The translations under genes and the position numbers were made by a program. From Brachycybe producta (taxonomy: Eukaryota; Arthropoda; Diplopoda; Playtdesmida; Andrognathidae), in the NCBI GenBank assembly GCA_036925085.1, contig JAUPFP010000068.1:124001-188000 (forward strand): 64,000 bases of DNA. The letters run 5' to 3'. A model generated the notes under the pieces. The model was not told the DNA's origin and did not search any database. It saw nothing but the letters and a program-made list of their open reading frames with translations. Position 1 is the stretch's first letter. Every line of letters starts with the position of its first letter. This document shows, one piece after another, positions 1 through 9,641 of the stretch.

Positions 1-6
1 TTTATT
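1..6 (-). terminator. Candidate poly(A) signal of first zinc-finger gene
   Basis: TTTATT on the plus strand reads AATAAA on the minus strand, about 100 bases past the stop codon of the zinc-finger gene at 108-1205. Confidence 0.45.
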
Positions 7-107
7 TTATAGTTTTTCCTTTAAATAAACAAGAAATTAGCCTCGAATTGCTTTAATGCTTCAAAAGCTACAAAACACACCAGATAAGTGTGGATTATGT
101 TCTGAAA

Positions 108-1205
108 TTATATCAAAAAATTTTCCAACTGAAGGGTACAATTATGTTTTAACAAATAAGTTCTATGAATGAACTGTTTTCCACACAATTCACAACGAAA
201 TGGTTTGATTCCAGTGTGAACGGTCAAATGCCTCTTCAAAACACAGTTCTGCCTAAATGCCTTACCACAAACGGAACAAACGTACGGTTTCTTGTTTTCG
301 TGTATCAATAGATGAGTCCTCAGTGTCTTTCTAGACAAAAGCGCTTTACCACAGTAAGAACAGACGTGAGGAGAAGCTCCTCGATGCCACAAAAGATGAT
401 CTTTCAGCTTCGTCCTACGTGTAAACGCCTTATCGCACAGTTCGCATGGAAAGGAGTGTCTTATCCCTTCGTGAATCCTTTCTCCGTGTCGCAACAGACC
501 CTGAATCGACTTGTACTGATTGCCACACTTCTCGCATTGATACGAAAGCGTATCGTCGTGTATCTTGACGTGGTTGCTAAGAAGAGACGGCTGTTTAAAC
601 GACTTACCGCAAATATTGCAACTGAACGGTTTCTCCTCCGAATGCGTTCTAAGATGCTGCTTCAGACTTCCTCTCGACGCCAAACTACGTAAACAAACTT
701 CGCATTTGAAAGCTTCAGGATCGCCGTGACAACGTCGGATGTGCATTTTAAGATATTGTTGCGACGAAAACTGTTTCTCGCAGCTCTCACAACTGAACGG
801 CTTCTCTCCTGTGTGTGTACGCAAATGAACTGTCATATAAACATTAGTAAAGAGTCGACTGCAAACTTCACAAGGAAGTTTCTTGCGAAATCGCTTCGGT
901 AAACCATTCTTCGTATCGCTTCTTTCACCATTAGGTTCTGCAGACGGTTTAGCTGCTGTTTCTTCTTGTTTCGAACGTTCCTTTGGCTTGTTCTTCAATC
1001 GTATCCTCCGCTTCTTTGCTCTTTTCACGCGGTGTCGCTTCTTTTCGTCTCTGTCACCGTCTGAATCCGATTCTGGCTCCATTTTACAATTCACAAGACG
1101 TAAAACGTGACTGTTAACATTGTAAATTGGACTATGAGATCTTAAATAATAAGGCGACTTTGATTCCCACTTCACTTTCTCCTCTTCTGTCGCTGTTGCC
1201 ATCAT
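108..1205 (-). CDS. C2H2 zinc-finger protein, nine fingers (365 aa)
   Basis: Single-exon ORF for a probable DNA-binding transcription factor. Residues 1-60 are unremarkable. A strongly basic stretch (KKRHRVKRAKKRRIRLKNK, about 54-73) could be a nuclear localisation signal. Nine tandem fingers follow from about residue 112 to near the C-terminus. Fingers 1-8 have C-x2-C and H-x3/4-H pairs; finger 9 ends HNC, so it is C2HC. Several linkers are of the TGEKPF type (TGEKPF, SEEKPF, ENKKPY, TGIKPF). An in-frame TAA directly precedes the ATGATG start, which fixes the N-terminus if there is no upstream coding exon. The first two fingers resemble the only two fingers of the gene at 5710-6444. The family expands by lineage, so no orthologue is claimed. 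Confidence 0.9.
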   Translation of the reverse strand: MMATATEEEKVKWESKSPYYLRSHSPIYNVNSHVLRLVNCKMEPESDSDGDRDEKKRHRVKRAKKRRIRLKNKPKERSKQEETAAKPSAEPNGERSDTKNGLPKRFRKKLPCEVCSRLFTNVYMTVHLRTHTGEKPFSCESCEKQFSSQQYLKMHIRRCHGDPEAFKCEVCLRSLASRGSLKQHLRTHSEEKPFSCNICGKSFKQPSLLSNHVKIHDDTLSYQCEKCGNQYKSIQGLLRHGERIHEGIRHSFPCELCDKAFTRRTKLKDHLLWHRGASPHVCSYCGKALLSRKTLRTHLLIHENKKPYVCSVCGKAFRQNCVLKRHLTVHTGIKPFRCELCGKQFIHRTYLLKHNCTLQLENFLI

Positions 1206-2292
1206 TTACACACATGCAAATAGACAACACACGTGAAAACCTGTTCATTTAAAACGATGTTACATATTAGTAAACTTTAAACCAAGCAAAATTGATGTAG
1301 AAACAAACAAAAACCTCAAAATTACTATTAAAATAAATTTTTTTCGCCATATGTATTTTTGCAAAATTGCATGTCGAACCGGACATTCACTATTTTACAT
1401 TCTGTTAATCAACGAATAGCAATAGGCAATGTTCATCGATTTATCCATCTATATAACCTGACGTCACATTGATAGATACTAGAGAAATTTAAAATGTAAG
1501 ACATGGTATTGACTGTGGTATATACCCTTGAGGAAAGAGTTGAAGCACGAAGTGTCAGTCAAAAACGCAAACCAAAAAAAAAAGCTGAAGATATCCAAAT
1601 AAGGCGCTTAGAAAGAAGCCATCATTGTACAACCTACTACAGCTGATCAACAGTAGACTTCAAAACTGTGACTTACTGGCAATTTATATATCGATACAAA
1701 AAACATATATATATATAGTTGAATCATGTTGCCAGATCAAGAAAAATGACAATAAAATACTTATAGATTCTAAAATAGTCCCTACACCAAAGTAATGCGC
1801 CAATTTCAAATATTAAATAAATATAATTTTTGTACTAATTATCACAATGTTGTCATACATATATAGACAGAACTTAAAATAAAAAAAAATCCAATTATAA
1901 ATTAAATTCACGAAACCATTTATATTTAATCTAGAAATCGTAAACTGCCAATTGTTATGTAAAACTGTGATTACGTTAATTAACTTAAATGACAGATAAA
2001 TTTACTTTCACACCAAAACTTCAATAAAATAATCACGAAATTATGACAATCATACAATATGATGTCCCTGCTTGTGTGCTAATATTTGTTGACTATCATA
2101 TTATGTTGTACACCAGCCAGTGGCAGTCATATGACAATATTTGTCATAACAATATTTTGTAATTTGCTTTTGTGACTTTTAGAAGGTTATGAGCTAGATA
2201 GGACAAATTACTGTCATAGGAAAGTCATATTGCCTTTCTGTAATGCGGCCCCTGATTACTATGCATTTTCAACTAGACGAGTAACTGAATCA
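1206..2292. other. Intergenic spacer, no gene seen
   Basis: AT-rich, with no ORF or splice-bounded exon I can defend. It has an (AT)n tract near 1705-1720. At about 2040-2250 the word TATGACA and its complement TGTCATA recur several times, like the word-amplified elements elsewhere in the window. Confidence 0.6.
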
Positions 2293-2686
2293 CTTAGGTT
2301 GGTTTTAACGTGTAAACGGTACTCGAACTCTCATCAATCTGTGTTTAAGGAGGAAAATGAAGAGAAACTAGAACGTGTTTTAGAAACTAGAAGGGTAGCT
2401 TAATCACTTACGGGGTATTTTCGTGTTTGATATCTTTCGAAATAAACTTATTATAGAGAAAAATTTAAAAATATAGTTTACTAAGTGTAATCTTCTTAAA
2501 GTCGAGTCTTCTTTAAATTCACGTAAAAAGTTTCTTTTGAAAAATGTCAATATTAAAATACCCTTAGAGGATTGAGCTACCCTTCTAGTTTCCAAAACAC
2601 ACTCAAGTTTCTCCTTATTTTTTCCACCTTAAAGACAGAATGATAACAGTTCAAGAGTCGTTTACACGGTAAAGCCACCTTAACGT
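2293..2686. mobile_element. Foldback element family A, copy 1
   Basis: Palindromic, non-coding element of about 400 bp. Left-arm words (GAAACTAGAAGGGTAGCT, TGATATCTTTC.AAATAAAC) return as their reverse complements in the right arm (GAGCTACCCTTCTAGTTTC). The right end reads GCCACCTTAACG, so it abuts TTAA. More than twenty copies of this family lie in the window. Confidence 0.8.
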
Positions 2687-2818
2687 TGAATCTAAAATGC
2701 AGAATAACTGTAGTTCTACTTGATTCTTGTCGTTCATTTTGCATATATTATATATTAAAATCACAAACACACGATTTCATATGAAATTATATTAGAAAAT
2801 AATAATTAAAAAAGGTCC

Positions 2819-4627
2819 TTAAGGCTTTGTCTTTGCTGCCGATGACGCAGCGGTTGAACCCTTTGTCACAACCACAACACAAGGCACATGCTGAACTTGA
2901 GGTTTAGGCTGAATAGTTTGCAGTTGTCGCTTCGACGACCGATTCGATTTATTTTTCTTCGGAATCAAAGTTCCCGCTAACGGATGGATCACCTTAAGGT
3001 GATGCGTCAACGTTTCCTTCTGTCGAAACGATTTGTGACAAACGTTACACTCGAACGGTTTGATTCCGTCGTGAATCAAATGATGCTTCCGCAGATGATG
3101 CGGTTCGAAGAACTTACGGCCGCAAACGTCACATTCGTGTCGCCTCGTATCGTTGCTATGATGTTTCTGATGACGAAACAACGACTGCGGATTACGATAA
3201 ACCTTACCGCACGTCACACACGTGTGAGTCTGTACTATATTATCGTGTACTTTCTCTTTATGCACTTTGTACAGCTGTTTGTACTTGAATTTTTTACCAC
3301 AGAGGTCGCATTGATACGGTTTTTTATCGCTGTGAACTTTACGATGATGATACTGCGATTGACGCGTTTTAAAAGCTTTATCGCATATCTTACATTTGTA
3401 AGGTCTTTCTTCGAGGTGGACCTTACGATGCGTCTTTAGACCGTCTTTGGAAGAGAAAGTCTTATCGCAAAGATCGCACTTGTGATCACCCGTGTGAAGG
3501 CGTCGAAAGTGCGACGCCAAACGCGGTTCGGTCGCAAAACGCTCGTCGCAAACCTCACAACGGAACGAAGGTTCGCCATCGTGTTGCTTTTTATGACTCT
3601 CCAGTTCAGAAATCTTTACCTTTTGCCCACAAAACCTACATAAAATAAGATTCGTTGGAGTGTCATCCTCTTTTTCCGGCTCTTCCTCGTCTTCCTCTTC
3701 GTTTTCTTCGTTCATGTTGCTACTGTTGTCTTCTTCTGCTTCAATTTCTTTTGTAACGTCATCATATTCCGTCTCAGACGATTCCGATAATGTATCGTCC
3801 ACAGTTTCCTCGTCAACAGATAATTCTAAAGTACAGTTTTCGTCTTCCGAAATCATTCTGGACATTTGCGACTTTCGTTTTACGGGTCCAAAAGAAGGTC
3901 CCGGTTTTGAGAAATCAATACTCGGAAGAGCTTCCGAATTCTCGTCGGTTTCCATTTCGAGGCCGCAAATCGAACCATCGTCGGTTTCCACCTCTTTTTC
4001 ACAGTTTGTCGTAGTCTTCACTTTGGTTCTCTCGACTTTGTCACTAGTTTCTGCTGAAATCGAAAGTATAGTTGGAGGTAAGTTACTAACCATAACCTTC
4101 TCCATTGACTCGCAATCTTCGTCATCATCTTCGATCACGACCGGAACTACATCATCCTCCACTTCCACCTTCACTAGACTCACATCTGGATACGAAATCT
4201 CCGAATCTGGATTTCTATCCGGTAAAATCGATCGTTGTTCTTCGCTCGCCTTCGGAACTAAAGAAACCGGTTTCGGTACGGGACATTCTAAAATCGCGCG
4301 CAGAACTCTGTGCGAATCACCTAAAATCGAACAAGATTCTAAAACATTCTGTTCTCCATTAGTTAAAATCGGTCTTTCATTTTGGTACGAATTTAATTCG
4401 AGTTCCGTCTTAATCACATTTCGCACGGATCCGACTATATGAACTTCACTTTCGAACGGATTTGTTATTGTTATGCCGTCAGAATCGTCCTTTTTTAAGT
4501 TCACACTCATCATGTAGTCGACGTAAGCTAAAACGAAATGGTTAAAATACTTCGGATCTTTGATTGATGCTATCGAATCGATTAGTTTGCTGATTTTGAA
4601 GTCATTCTGTTCATCAGAATCGTACAT
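2819..4627 (-). CDS. C2H2 zinc-finger protein with novel N-terminal module, eight fingers (602 aa)
   Basis: Probable nuclear DNA-binding protein. Residues 1-125 form a module shared with the gene at 5710-6444 (NDF..KLIDSIA, LVL.YIDY, ER..LTN..QN, LR..LECPV). An acidic, Ser-rich segment follows, with a nearly pure Glu/Asp run around residues 290-320. Eight fingers with C-x2-C / H-x3/4-H pairs lie at about 330-560. The tail is basic and rich in Ala, Ser and Gln. The coding part is one exon. A TTTCAG acceptor lies 8 bases upstream of the ATG, so the 5' UTR is spliced. The long plus-strand ORFs over this interval are shadows of the acidic repeat codons. Confidence 0.9.
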   Translation of the reverse strand: MYDSDEQNDFKISKLIDSIASIKDPKYFNHFVLAYVDYMMSVNLKKDDSDGITITNPFESEVHIVGSVRNVIKTELELNSYQNERPILTNGEQNVLESCSILGDSHRVLRAILECPVPKPVSLVPKASEEQRSILPDRNPDSEISYPDVSLVKVEVEDDVVPVVIEDDDEDCESMEKVMVSNLPPTILSISAETSDKVERTKVKTTTNCEKEVETDDGSICGLEMETDENSEALPSIDFSKPGPSFGPVKRKSQMSRMISEDENCTLELSVDEETVDDTLSESSETEYDDVTKEIEAEEDNSSNMNEENEEEDEEEPEKEDDTPTNLILCRFCGQKVKISELESHKKQHDGEPSFRCEVCDERFATEPRLASHFRRLHTGDHKCDLCDKTFSSKDGLKTHRKVHLEERPYKCKICDKAFKTRQSQYHHRKVHSDKKPYQCDLCGKKFKYKQLYKVHKEKVHDNIVQTHTCVTCGKVYRNPQSLFRHQKHHSNDTRRHECDVCGRKFFEPHHLRKHHLIHDGIKPFECNVCHKSFRQKETLTHHLKVIHPLAGTLIPKKNKSNRSSKRQLQTIQPKPQVQHVPCVVVVTKGSTAASSAAKTKP

Positions 4628-4635
4628 TTTACGGT

Positions 4636-4817
4636 CTGAAACGTATGAAACAAATTAAAACAACTACATAAATCATTTTATCCACTTAATAAACATAAAA
4701 CACGGAATTATCCACTGTATATCAAAGAAATCATCCAAACCCGCTCAATTTCCGGTTTTTCAAAGACATTTAAGTATTTTAAAAGCAAACAAACGAGTAC
4801 AATTACATTAAACTTAC
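4636..4817 (-). other. Probable 5' UTR intron of the eight-finger gene
   Basis: Read on the minus strand, TTTTTG|GTAAGTTTA (donor at 4817) and CGTTTCAG|ACCGTAAAATG (acceptor at 4636) bound a 182-base intron ending 8 bases before the start codon. The paralogue at 5710-6444 keeps the same arrangement, TTTGTTTCAG|ATTACGAAATG. Confidence 0.7.
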
Positions 4818-4938
4818 CAAAAACTGTGTCAAAAATGGAAAATCAATAAAAACCACAATAGAAAAATCGGTAAAACGAAACAAACACAAATGCTAAATGA
4901 GAAGTAAAACAGTAAATAAATATGATAAACACATGGAA

Positions 4939-4949
4939 GCCGCCATTTT
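4939..4949 (-). promoter_or_regulatory. YY1-like initiator candidate
   Basis: GCCGCCATTTT, the reverse of AAAATGGCGGC, matches the YY1-type motif common at metazoan promoters. It sits just upstream of the predicted 5' UTR exon of the eight-finger gene. Confidence 0.4.
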
Positions 4950-5017
4950 TTTATTAATGCGACCAGACGAAAGTTAAATTTTCCCTATTTTAAGATAACA
5001 AATCCCCCATGTGAATA

Positions 5018-5310
5018 TTCTGTCTTTCAGAAATTAAAAAAAATTAAAAGAAACTAGCAAGTATTTAAAAAAAAAAACTAAACGGGCAGCTCAACCACTT
5101 AAGGGTAATTTGAACTAATTTCATGTTGATATCTTTCAAAACATACGATTTATAGTTCAAATTTAAAAAAAATATCGTCTGCAAAACGTCGTCTGCTTAA
5201 AGTTGGATCGTTTCCAAACAAACAAGTTATTTCGAAATATATTAACACCCTTGAGTGAACCTTCTAGTTTCCAAAACATATTCATGTTTTTTTTCATAAA
5301 AAAAATACAC
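5018..5310. mobile_element. Foldback element family A, copy 2
   Basis: Left arm runs from CTGTCTTTCAG with AAAAGAAACTAG; right arm has ACCTTCTAGTTTCCAAAACA. It lies between the two paralogous zinc-finger genes. Confidence 0.7.
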
Positions 5311-5709
5311 TTCGAAAGTTCTAACAAAATTTACTGCAAGAAATGAGTCAAATATTGTTGAGAATCTTGCACAATATGTATATGAAAAATTGTTCCGGAA
5401 GCAGTCAAGAAACAAAAGTTATATTGCAACATACGAAATGCACTGTCAAAACCTAACTTCAGCTTAAGCCAGTGGCTTGAAAGATATTTTTGTATGCATA
5501 AAACTTAACTTTCAGTATGAAACTCTTTACCGCACAACGGAATACAAACACAAATTCAATTCGACTTAATCTCATTCCGTATTAAACGCGAATAAATAAT
5601 TCGCTCAATCATGGTCCACGCAAACGTCGCCTCGATGTTAATCAATAATACACTTCCAGTCGAAACACTTTTCAATTATAATATGACTCATATCATAGTT
5701 ATGTGACAG

Positions 5710-6444
5710 TCATGATTCGTGACACTGAACGTGTCTTTTTAAATAGCTCGCATTACTAAACGTTGTCGAGCAAATATCGCACTTGTAGGGCTTCTCGCCT
5801 GTGTGAAGTCTCATGTGACACTTCATGTAATAACTGTCGTATTCTTTACAACAAATGGAGCAAATCTCTTTTTTTCTACCCGGTTTCCCAAGACGTTTCA
5901 TCTTTTGGTTACCTAGATGAACTTCCTTTTGTCCCCTTACCGTTTCGTTATTTCTAATCACTTCTTCAGGTTCATTGTTCGAGAGTACATCAGGATTAAA
6001 ATATGAATCTCCCTCTCGTAACTCGATTTCCTCGTCGAGAAAGTAATATGCATTCACTTCCTCATTTTCTCGGCCGACGTCCGATTCTAGATTCGCCTCA
6101 CTTCCATTCAAAACCGGACACTCCAACAACGAACGTAAAGTTCTGTACGATACATCTAACGTATTTTGTTTGTCGTTAGTCAAAAGTGACCTTTCGTCTT
6201 GGTTCGAAACCAATCCGATTTTCGTATTAACCGTGTCCTGTACGATCACGAGTCCCTCGTCTTCTATCGGATCTATATTTCCTGCAACGATTCGATTTAC
6301 GTTTATGCTCGTCACGTAATCGATGTAATATAAAACGAGACTCTTAAAACCGTAATTCTTATCACCGCTAAGAATACAATTTGCTATCGAATCAATTAGT
6401 TTCTTTTCTTGAAAGTCGTTCGGTTCATATGCAGAATCGCTCAT
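5710..6444 (-). CDS. Short C2H2 zinc-finger protein, paralogue of the eight-finger gene (244 aa)
   Basis: The N-terminal 125 residues align with the protein encoded at 2819-4627 (NDFQEKKLIDSIA, LVLYYIDYVTSINVN, ERSLLTNDKQNTLD, LRSLLECPV). The rest is reduced: a modest acidic spacer and only two C2H2 fingers (about 195-243), after which the protein stops at CHES. These fingers (YM at mid-finger, TGEKPY linker, YLK.H...CH) look more like fingers 1-2 of the gene at 108-1205 than like those of its N-terminal paralogue. A TTTCAG acceptor lies 8 bases before the ATG, as in the paralogue. No second half with further fingers is seen downstream, so this may be a truncated or recombined copy that is still open. 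Confidence 0.85.
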   Translation of the reverse strand: MSDSAYEPNDFQEKKLIDSIANCILSGDKNYGFKSLVLYYIDYVTSINVNRIVAGNIDPIEDEGLVIVQDTVNTKIGLVSNQDERSLLTNDKQNTLDVSYRTLRSLLECPVLNGSEANLESDVGRENEEVNAYYFLDEEIELREGDSYFNPDVLSNNEPEEVIRNNETVRGQKEVHLGNQKMKRLGKPGRKKEICSICCKEYDSYYMKCHMRLHTGEKPYKCDICSTTFSNASYLKRHVQCHES

Positions 6445-6551
6445 TTCGTAATCTGAAACAAATAAAACACAAAATATTACACGATTATTTCAAATCTTGA
6501 ACGTGAATTTGACGAAAAAGGTATTCTTTCGATTAGAAGCCACGTGTAGCC

Positions 6552-6690
6552 AAGGCCAGCCCTAGATTATGCGAGGCTGGAGGCAGCAAGCGATGAATGG
6601 GGCCGGGAAAAAAAAATGTTTAGACAGCAGCGAGGAGCTCCTGAAATCGCGGAGCCCAAGGCGGTTGCCTCGCGCTAACACCGGCCCCAC
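6552..6690. mobile_element. Short GC-rich MITE, hAT-like
   Basis: About 138 bp with inverted ends (GGCCAGCCCTAG.TTATGCGAGGC on the left, GCCTCGCGCTAACACCGGCC on the right). It is flanked by identical GTGTAGCC (6544-6551 and 6691-6698), part of a perfect 11-base match CACGTGTAGCC. The 8-bp duplication and end sequence fit a hAT-derived MITE. Confidence 0.65.
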
Positions 6691-6698
6691 GTGTAGCC

Positions 6699-7011
6699 TC
6701 TAATTTAAGGCCTTGTAGAAGTGTTATTTAAGCTGTGCCGAAGGCGCGAAATAAGAAAAGCTACAGTTTCCTGCATAGAGGCTGAGTGGCTGCTAATAAC
6801 CGTTAAAAATAGAAATCAGTACGATTATATAATATTTACATTAAATTACGTCCGAAAACATTTATTAACGATAGAAGAAAAAAACCGCAAAACAGAAGCA
6901 TCAACAAAGAAAAGACAAAAAGAGTTCGCCGCCAAATGTCCAATGTTGTCAATCATCAAACCGCACGTACCCCATTAAAATGATAAAAATCCCTGTCTGT
7001 ATTTCTTTCTT
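6699..7011. other. Spacer with dispersed repeat, no gene seen
   Basis: Holds a repeat (TTTAAGCTGTGCCGAAGGCG) resembling sequence near 17770-17830 and 19505-19560. The open frame here has no family resemblance. Confidence 0.5.
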
Positions 7012-7558
7012 AAGGTGCGTCCACACCTAACGAACAAGCGGAGTAAATAGAAACCTACGAAAAATGTATACGAGCAATCAAGGTTGAATTCGAATACATT
7101 ATATTCGTTACCGTTCCATCGAACAATCAGTTTCTAGCATATTAAAACAGTATTTACAGATTTACTTTCACATCTACACTATATTACGAACGCAAACATT
7201 TTACTTTGAAGTACCGACAAGTGACGAATCGCTGTTCGAAATGAGTTGTTCACCTTCGTTTGTGTTCGCCGAGGACAGGCAATTAGAAATCGGGACAAAC
7301 ATGCGTTGGCTCCGCGCCTTTTTATGACGATCAGCAACTTCTAATTGGTTTGTTGTGTGGTTCGACGTTGAAAAGGGCGGAGCATGTGACGTCAAAATAC
7401 ATAACCAACCAATTAGAAGTTGCGTTTGTCATAAAAAGGGCGGAGCCAACTTATGTTCATCCTGATTTCTAATTGCCTGTTCGCCGAGGTGTCCCACATT
7501 GCATCCGATTGTGTTCGATGTTCACCGTCGCTTGTTAAGTATGGATTCACCTTTACAA
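7012..7558. mobile_element. TTAA-associated foldback with a nested MITE
   Basis: The ends TTAAGGTGCGTCCACACC... and ...ATGGATTCACCTTTA are inverted and continue inward as AACAAGCG / CGCTTGTTA. A family C MITE (7275-7480) is inserted inside it. Confidence 0.65.
7275..7480. mobile_element. MITE family C (MULE-like), copy 1
   Basis: Terminal inverted repeat ACAGGCAATTAGAAATC / CTAATTGCCTGT, flanked by a perfect 9-bp duplication TCGCCGAGG (7266-7274 and 7481-7489). Inner arms carry GGCTCCGCCC-like / GGGCGGAGCC and AACTTCTAATTGG words. Confidence 0.9.
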
Positions 7559-7869
7559 GGAATCCTACGTGACGTCATGTGAATAGATACGATGTTCAGA
7601 AAAGAAACGTCATACCTATAAGCACGAATTCAGTTTTAAAACGTTATTAACTTTCTTTTTTATTGTAAAAACTTAATAAAAAAATATTTAAAAGAATCTT
7701 TAAAAAATCTATAAGAAATATTTAAGTTTTGAATTGTCATTAATTGTAGTCATTTTGGCGTAAAGTAGGAACCAATTTATACAACAAGTTGGGCAAACTT
7801 TTATTCAGAGGGAAAAAAGTGACTGTAGCTCATTTAAATAACCGAACCAGTAAAATAAAGTGGGCCTAG

Positions 7870-8785
7870 TGTCGTAAAAAACTAGAAGAGTTACTGAATT
7901 ACTTCAGGATACTTTTAATGTTGATATATTTAAAAAAATAAATTCCCATCACAGATAACAATCATCAAATTATTTATTTTTAGCTATTTGACCCAACTAG
8001 AAGTAAAAAAATCAAATTCTAGTAATTAAATTTTCAATAAAAAGTTTACTTTAAAAGATGTCAAAGTTTAAACATCTTTAAGTAGTTCATTTACTTTTGT
8101 AGTTCCTAAAACAATTTCAATTTTTCTGAAATGCAAAGTAATTAGAATCATTAAATCGTTCTCTTTTATTAATGTTGATATCTATCAAAATAAACTTTAT
8201 AAAGAGAAAAATTTAATAAAATACTGTTTGCATAAAGTTGGGAAAGCATAAAAAGTTCATTTTAAAAGATATACAGATATGAAAATACTATTACGTGAAT
8301 GAGCTACCCTTCTAGTTTCTAAAACACTTTCAAGTTTCTCTCAATGTTGCTCCTGGTCCTGCCGATTCAAAACCAGAAGAAATAGGAAGTGTTTTAGAAA
8401 CTAGAAGAGTAACTCAATCGTTTCAAGTGATTTTCTTTTTAATATATTTAAAAATAAACTTTATTTAGGCCTATATTTGGAAGATATCAACATTAAAGTA
8501 TTAACGTTACCCTTCTAGTTTCTAAAACATAGTCAAGTTATTCTCAATGTTGCTCCTGTCCTACCAATTAAAAACCGGAAGAAATAGGAAGTATTTTAGA
8601 AACTAGAAGAGTAACTCAATCGTTTCAGGTGATTTTCTTTTTTAATATATTTAAAAATAAACTTTATTTAGGCCTATATTTGAAAGATATCAACATTAAA
8701 GTGATTGCGTTACCCTTCTAGTTTCTAAAACACAATCGAGTTTCTCTTCAATTTTGCAACTGAAAAAGAGAATAATTTTCCATCA
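7870..8785. mobile_element. Cluster of four foldback family A copies
   Basis: Degenerate copies at about 7870-8100 and 8130-8345 are followed by two near-identical shortened copies in tandem (about 8385-8565 and 8575-8785). The last two share TTTATTTAGGCCTATATTTG and the flanking ACCGGAAGAAATAGGAAGT, so the last step was a local duplication of a deleted element. Confidence 0.75.
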
Positions 8786-9480
8786 GCTTTGTAGACAGAC
8801 GATTCGCGTTGCGAAACAGTTTATTATTTCATCCATAAATCCTAATTATAGCAATAACTGCTTTCAATTTCTAGCAATAAACACATTTTTTAAACTCAGA
8901 CTGAACTAGTTGCGTCTGCTATGACGTCACGTCTATAGATATTAAGGATGATAGATCCCCTTCTTCATATGCATAAACGTGACGTCACAACTGATTACAT
9001 GTGCTGTATGTTTTCTTAAATTTACGTTATACGCTGCATACGCAACGGTAAAGACAACTAGGCACCATTATCTTGTTTGCTCCGTAAACGTAACCGTATA
9101 TTGTTTCGAGCGGTTACGTATTAGCATGCTACACATCTAAACCATCTGTCAAACTAAAAAAAAAAAATATTACGTCATATTGCTTCATCTAGAATTTAAT
9201 GGAACATGCCGCGTTTAGTCATTTTCTCTCCAATGAAATCCAATAGAAATTAGCAGGAAAAGAACTGTGAATACCGAGAAAATAAATAAAGAATATAATA
9301 ACAGTCGCATGCTGTTTTTTTCCCCAATCCATAAACATGCATCATTACCATAAGGCGAATTACAGCCACTCCCACAATCCCACCTATAGAACCAGCCAAT
9401 GCATTAGAAGTCGCGTCATAAAAACAACCAATCAGAATAAAGGATCTTTTTTGAACGTATTTCCCCATTCTTTGTAGATA
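8786..9480. other. Spacer upstream of the small mitochondrial-type gene
   Basis: No exon seen. Several TGACGTCA-type motifs lie near 8920-8985. The minus-strand frame at 9250-9498 has hydrophobic stretches but no recognisable family and overlaps the promoter. Confidence 0.5.
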
Positions 9481-9486
9481 AGAGCC

Positions 9487-9495
9487 TATATAAAG
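9487..9495 (+). promoter_or_regulatory. TATA box of the small mitochondrial-type gene
   Basis: TATATAAAG lies about 150 bases upstream of the ATG at 9642, preceded by a CpG-containing stretch. Its position suits a start site near 9520. Confidence 0.45.
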
Positions 9496-9641
9496 CACTG
9501 AGCACGCTCACGTTTATACATTGATTTACTACTGTTGAGACCTTTTCGTTTGTTGTTTCATTGACTTCACATTGAAAAATTATTTCAATAGAAAAAGTTT
9601 TAAATCAGTAAAATAATTTTCCATTTTCATCACAAAATTTA

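Noticed and set aside
3660-4442. 260-codon Ser-rich plus-strand frame
   Set aside because: It is the antisense shadow of the acidic region of the eight-finger zinc-finger gene (GAA/GAC codons read as TTC/TCT).
9250-9498. 82-codon minus-strand frame with hydrophobic stretches
   Set aside because: It overlaps the promoter of the small plus-strand gene and has no recognisable family or splice context.
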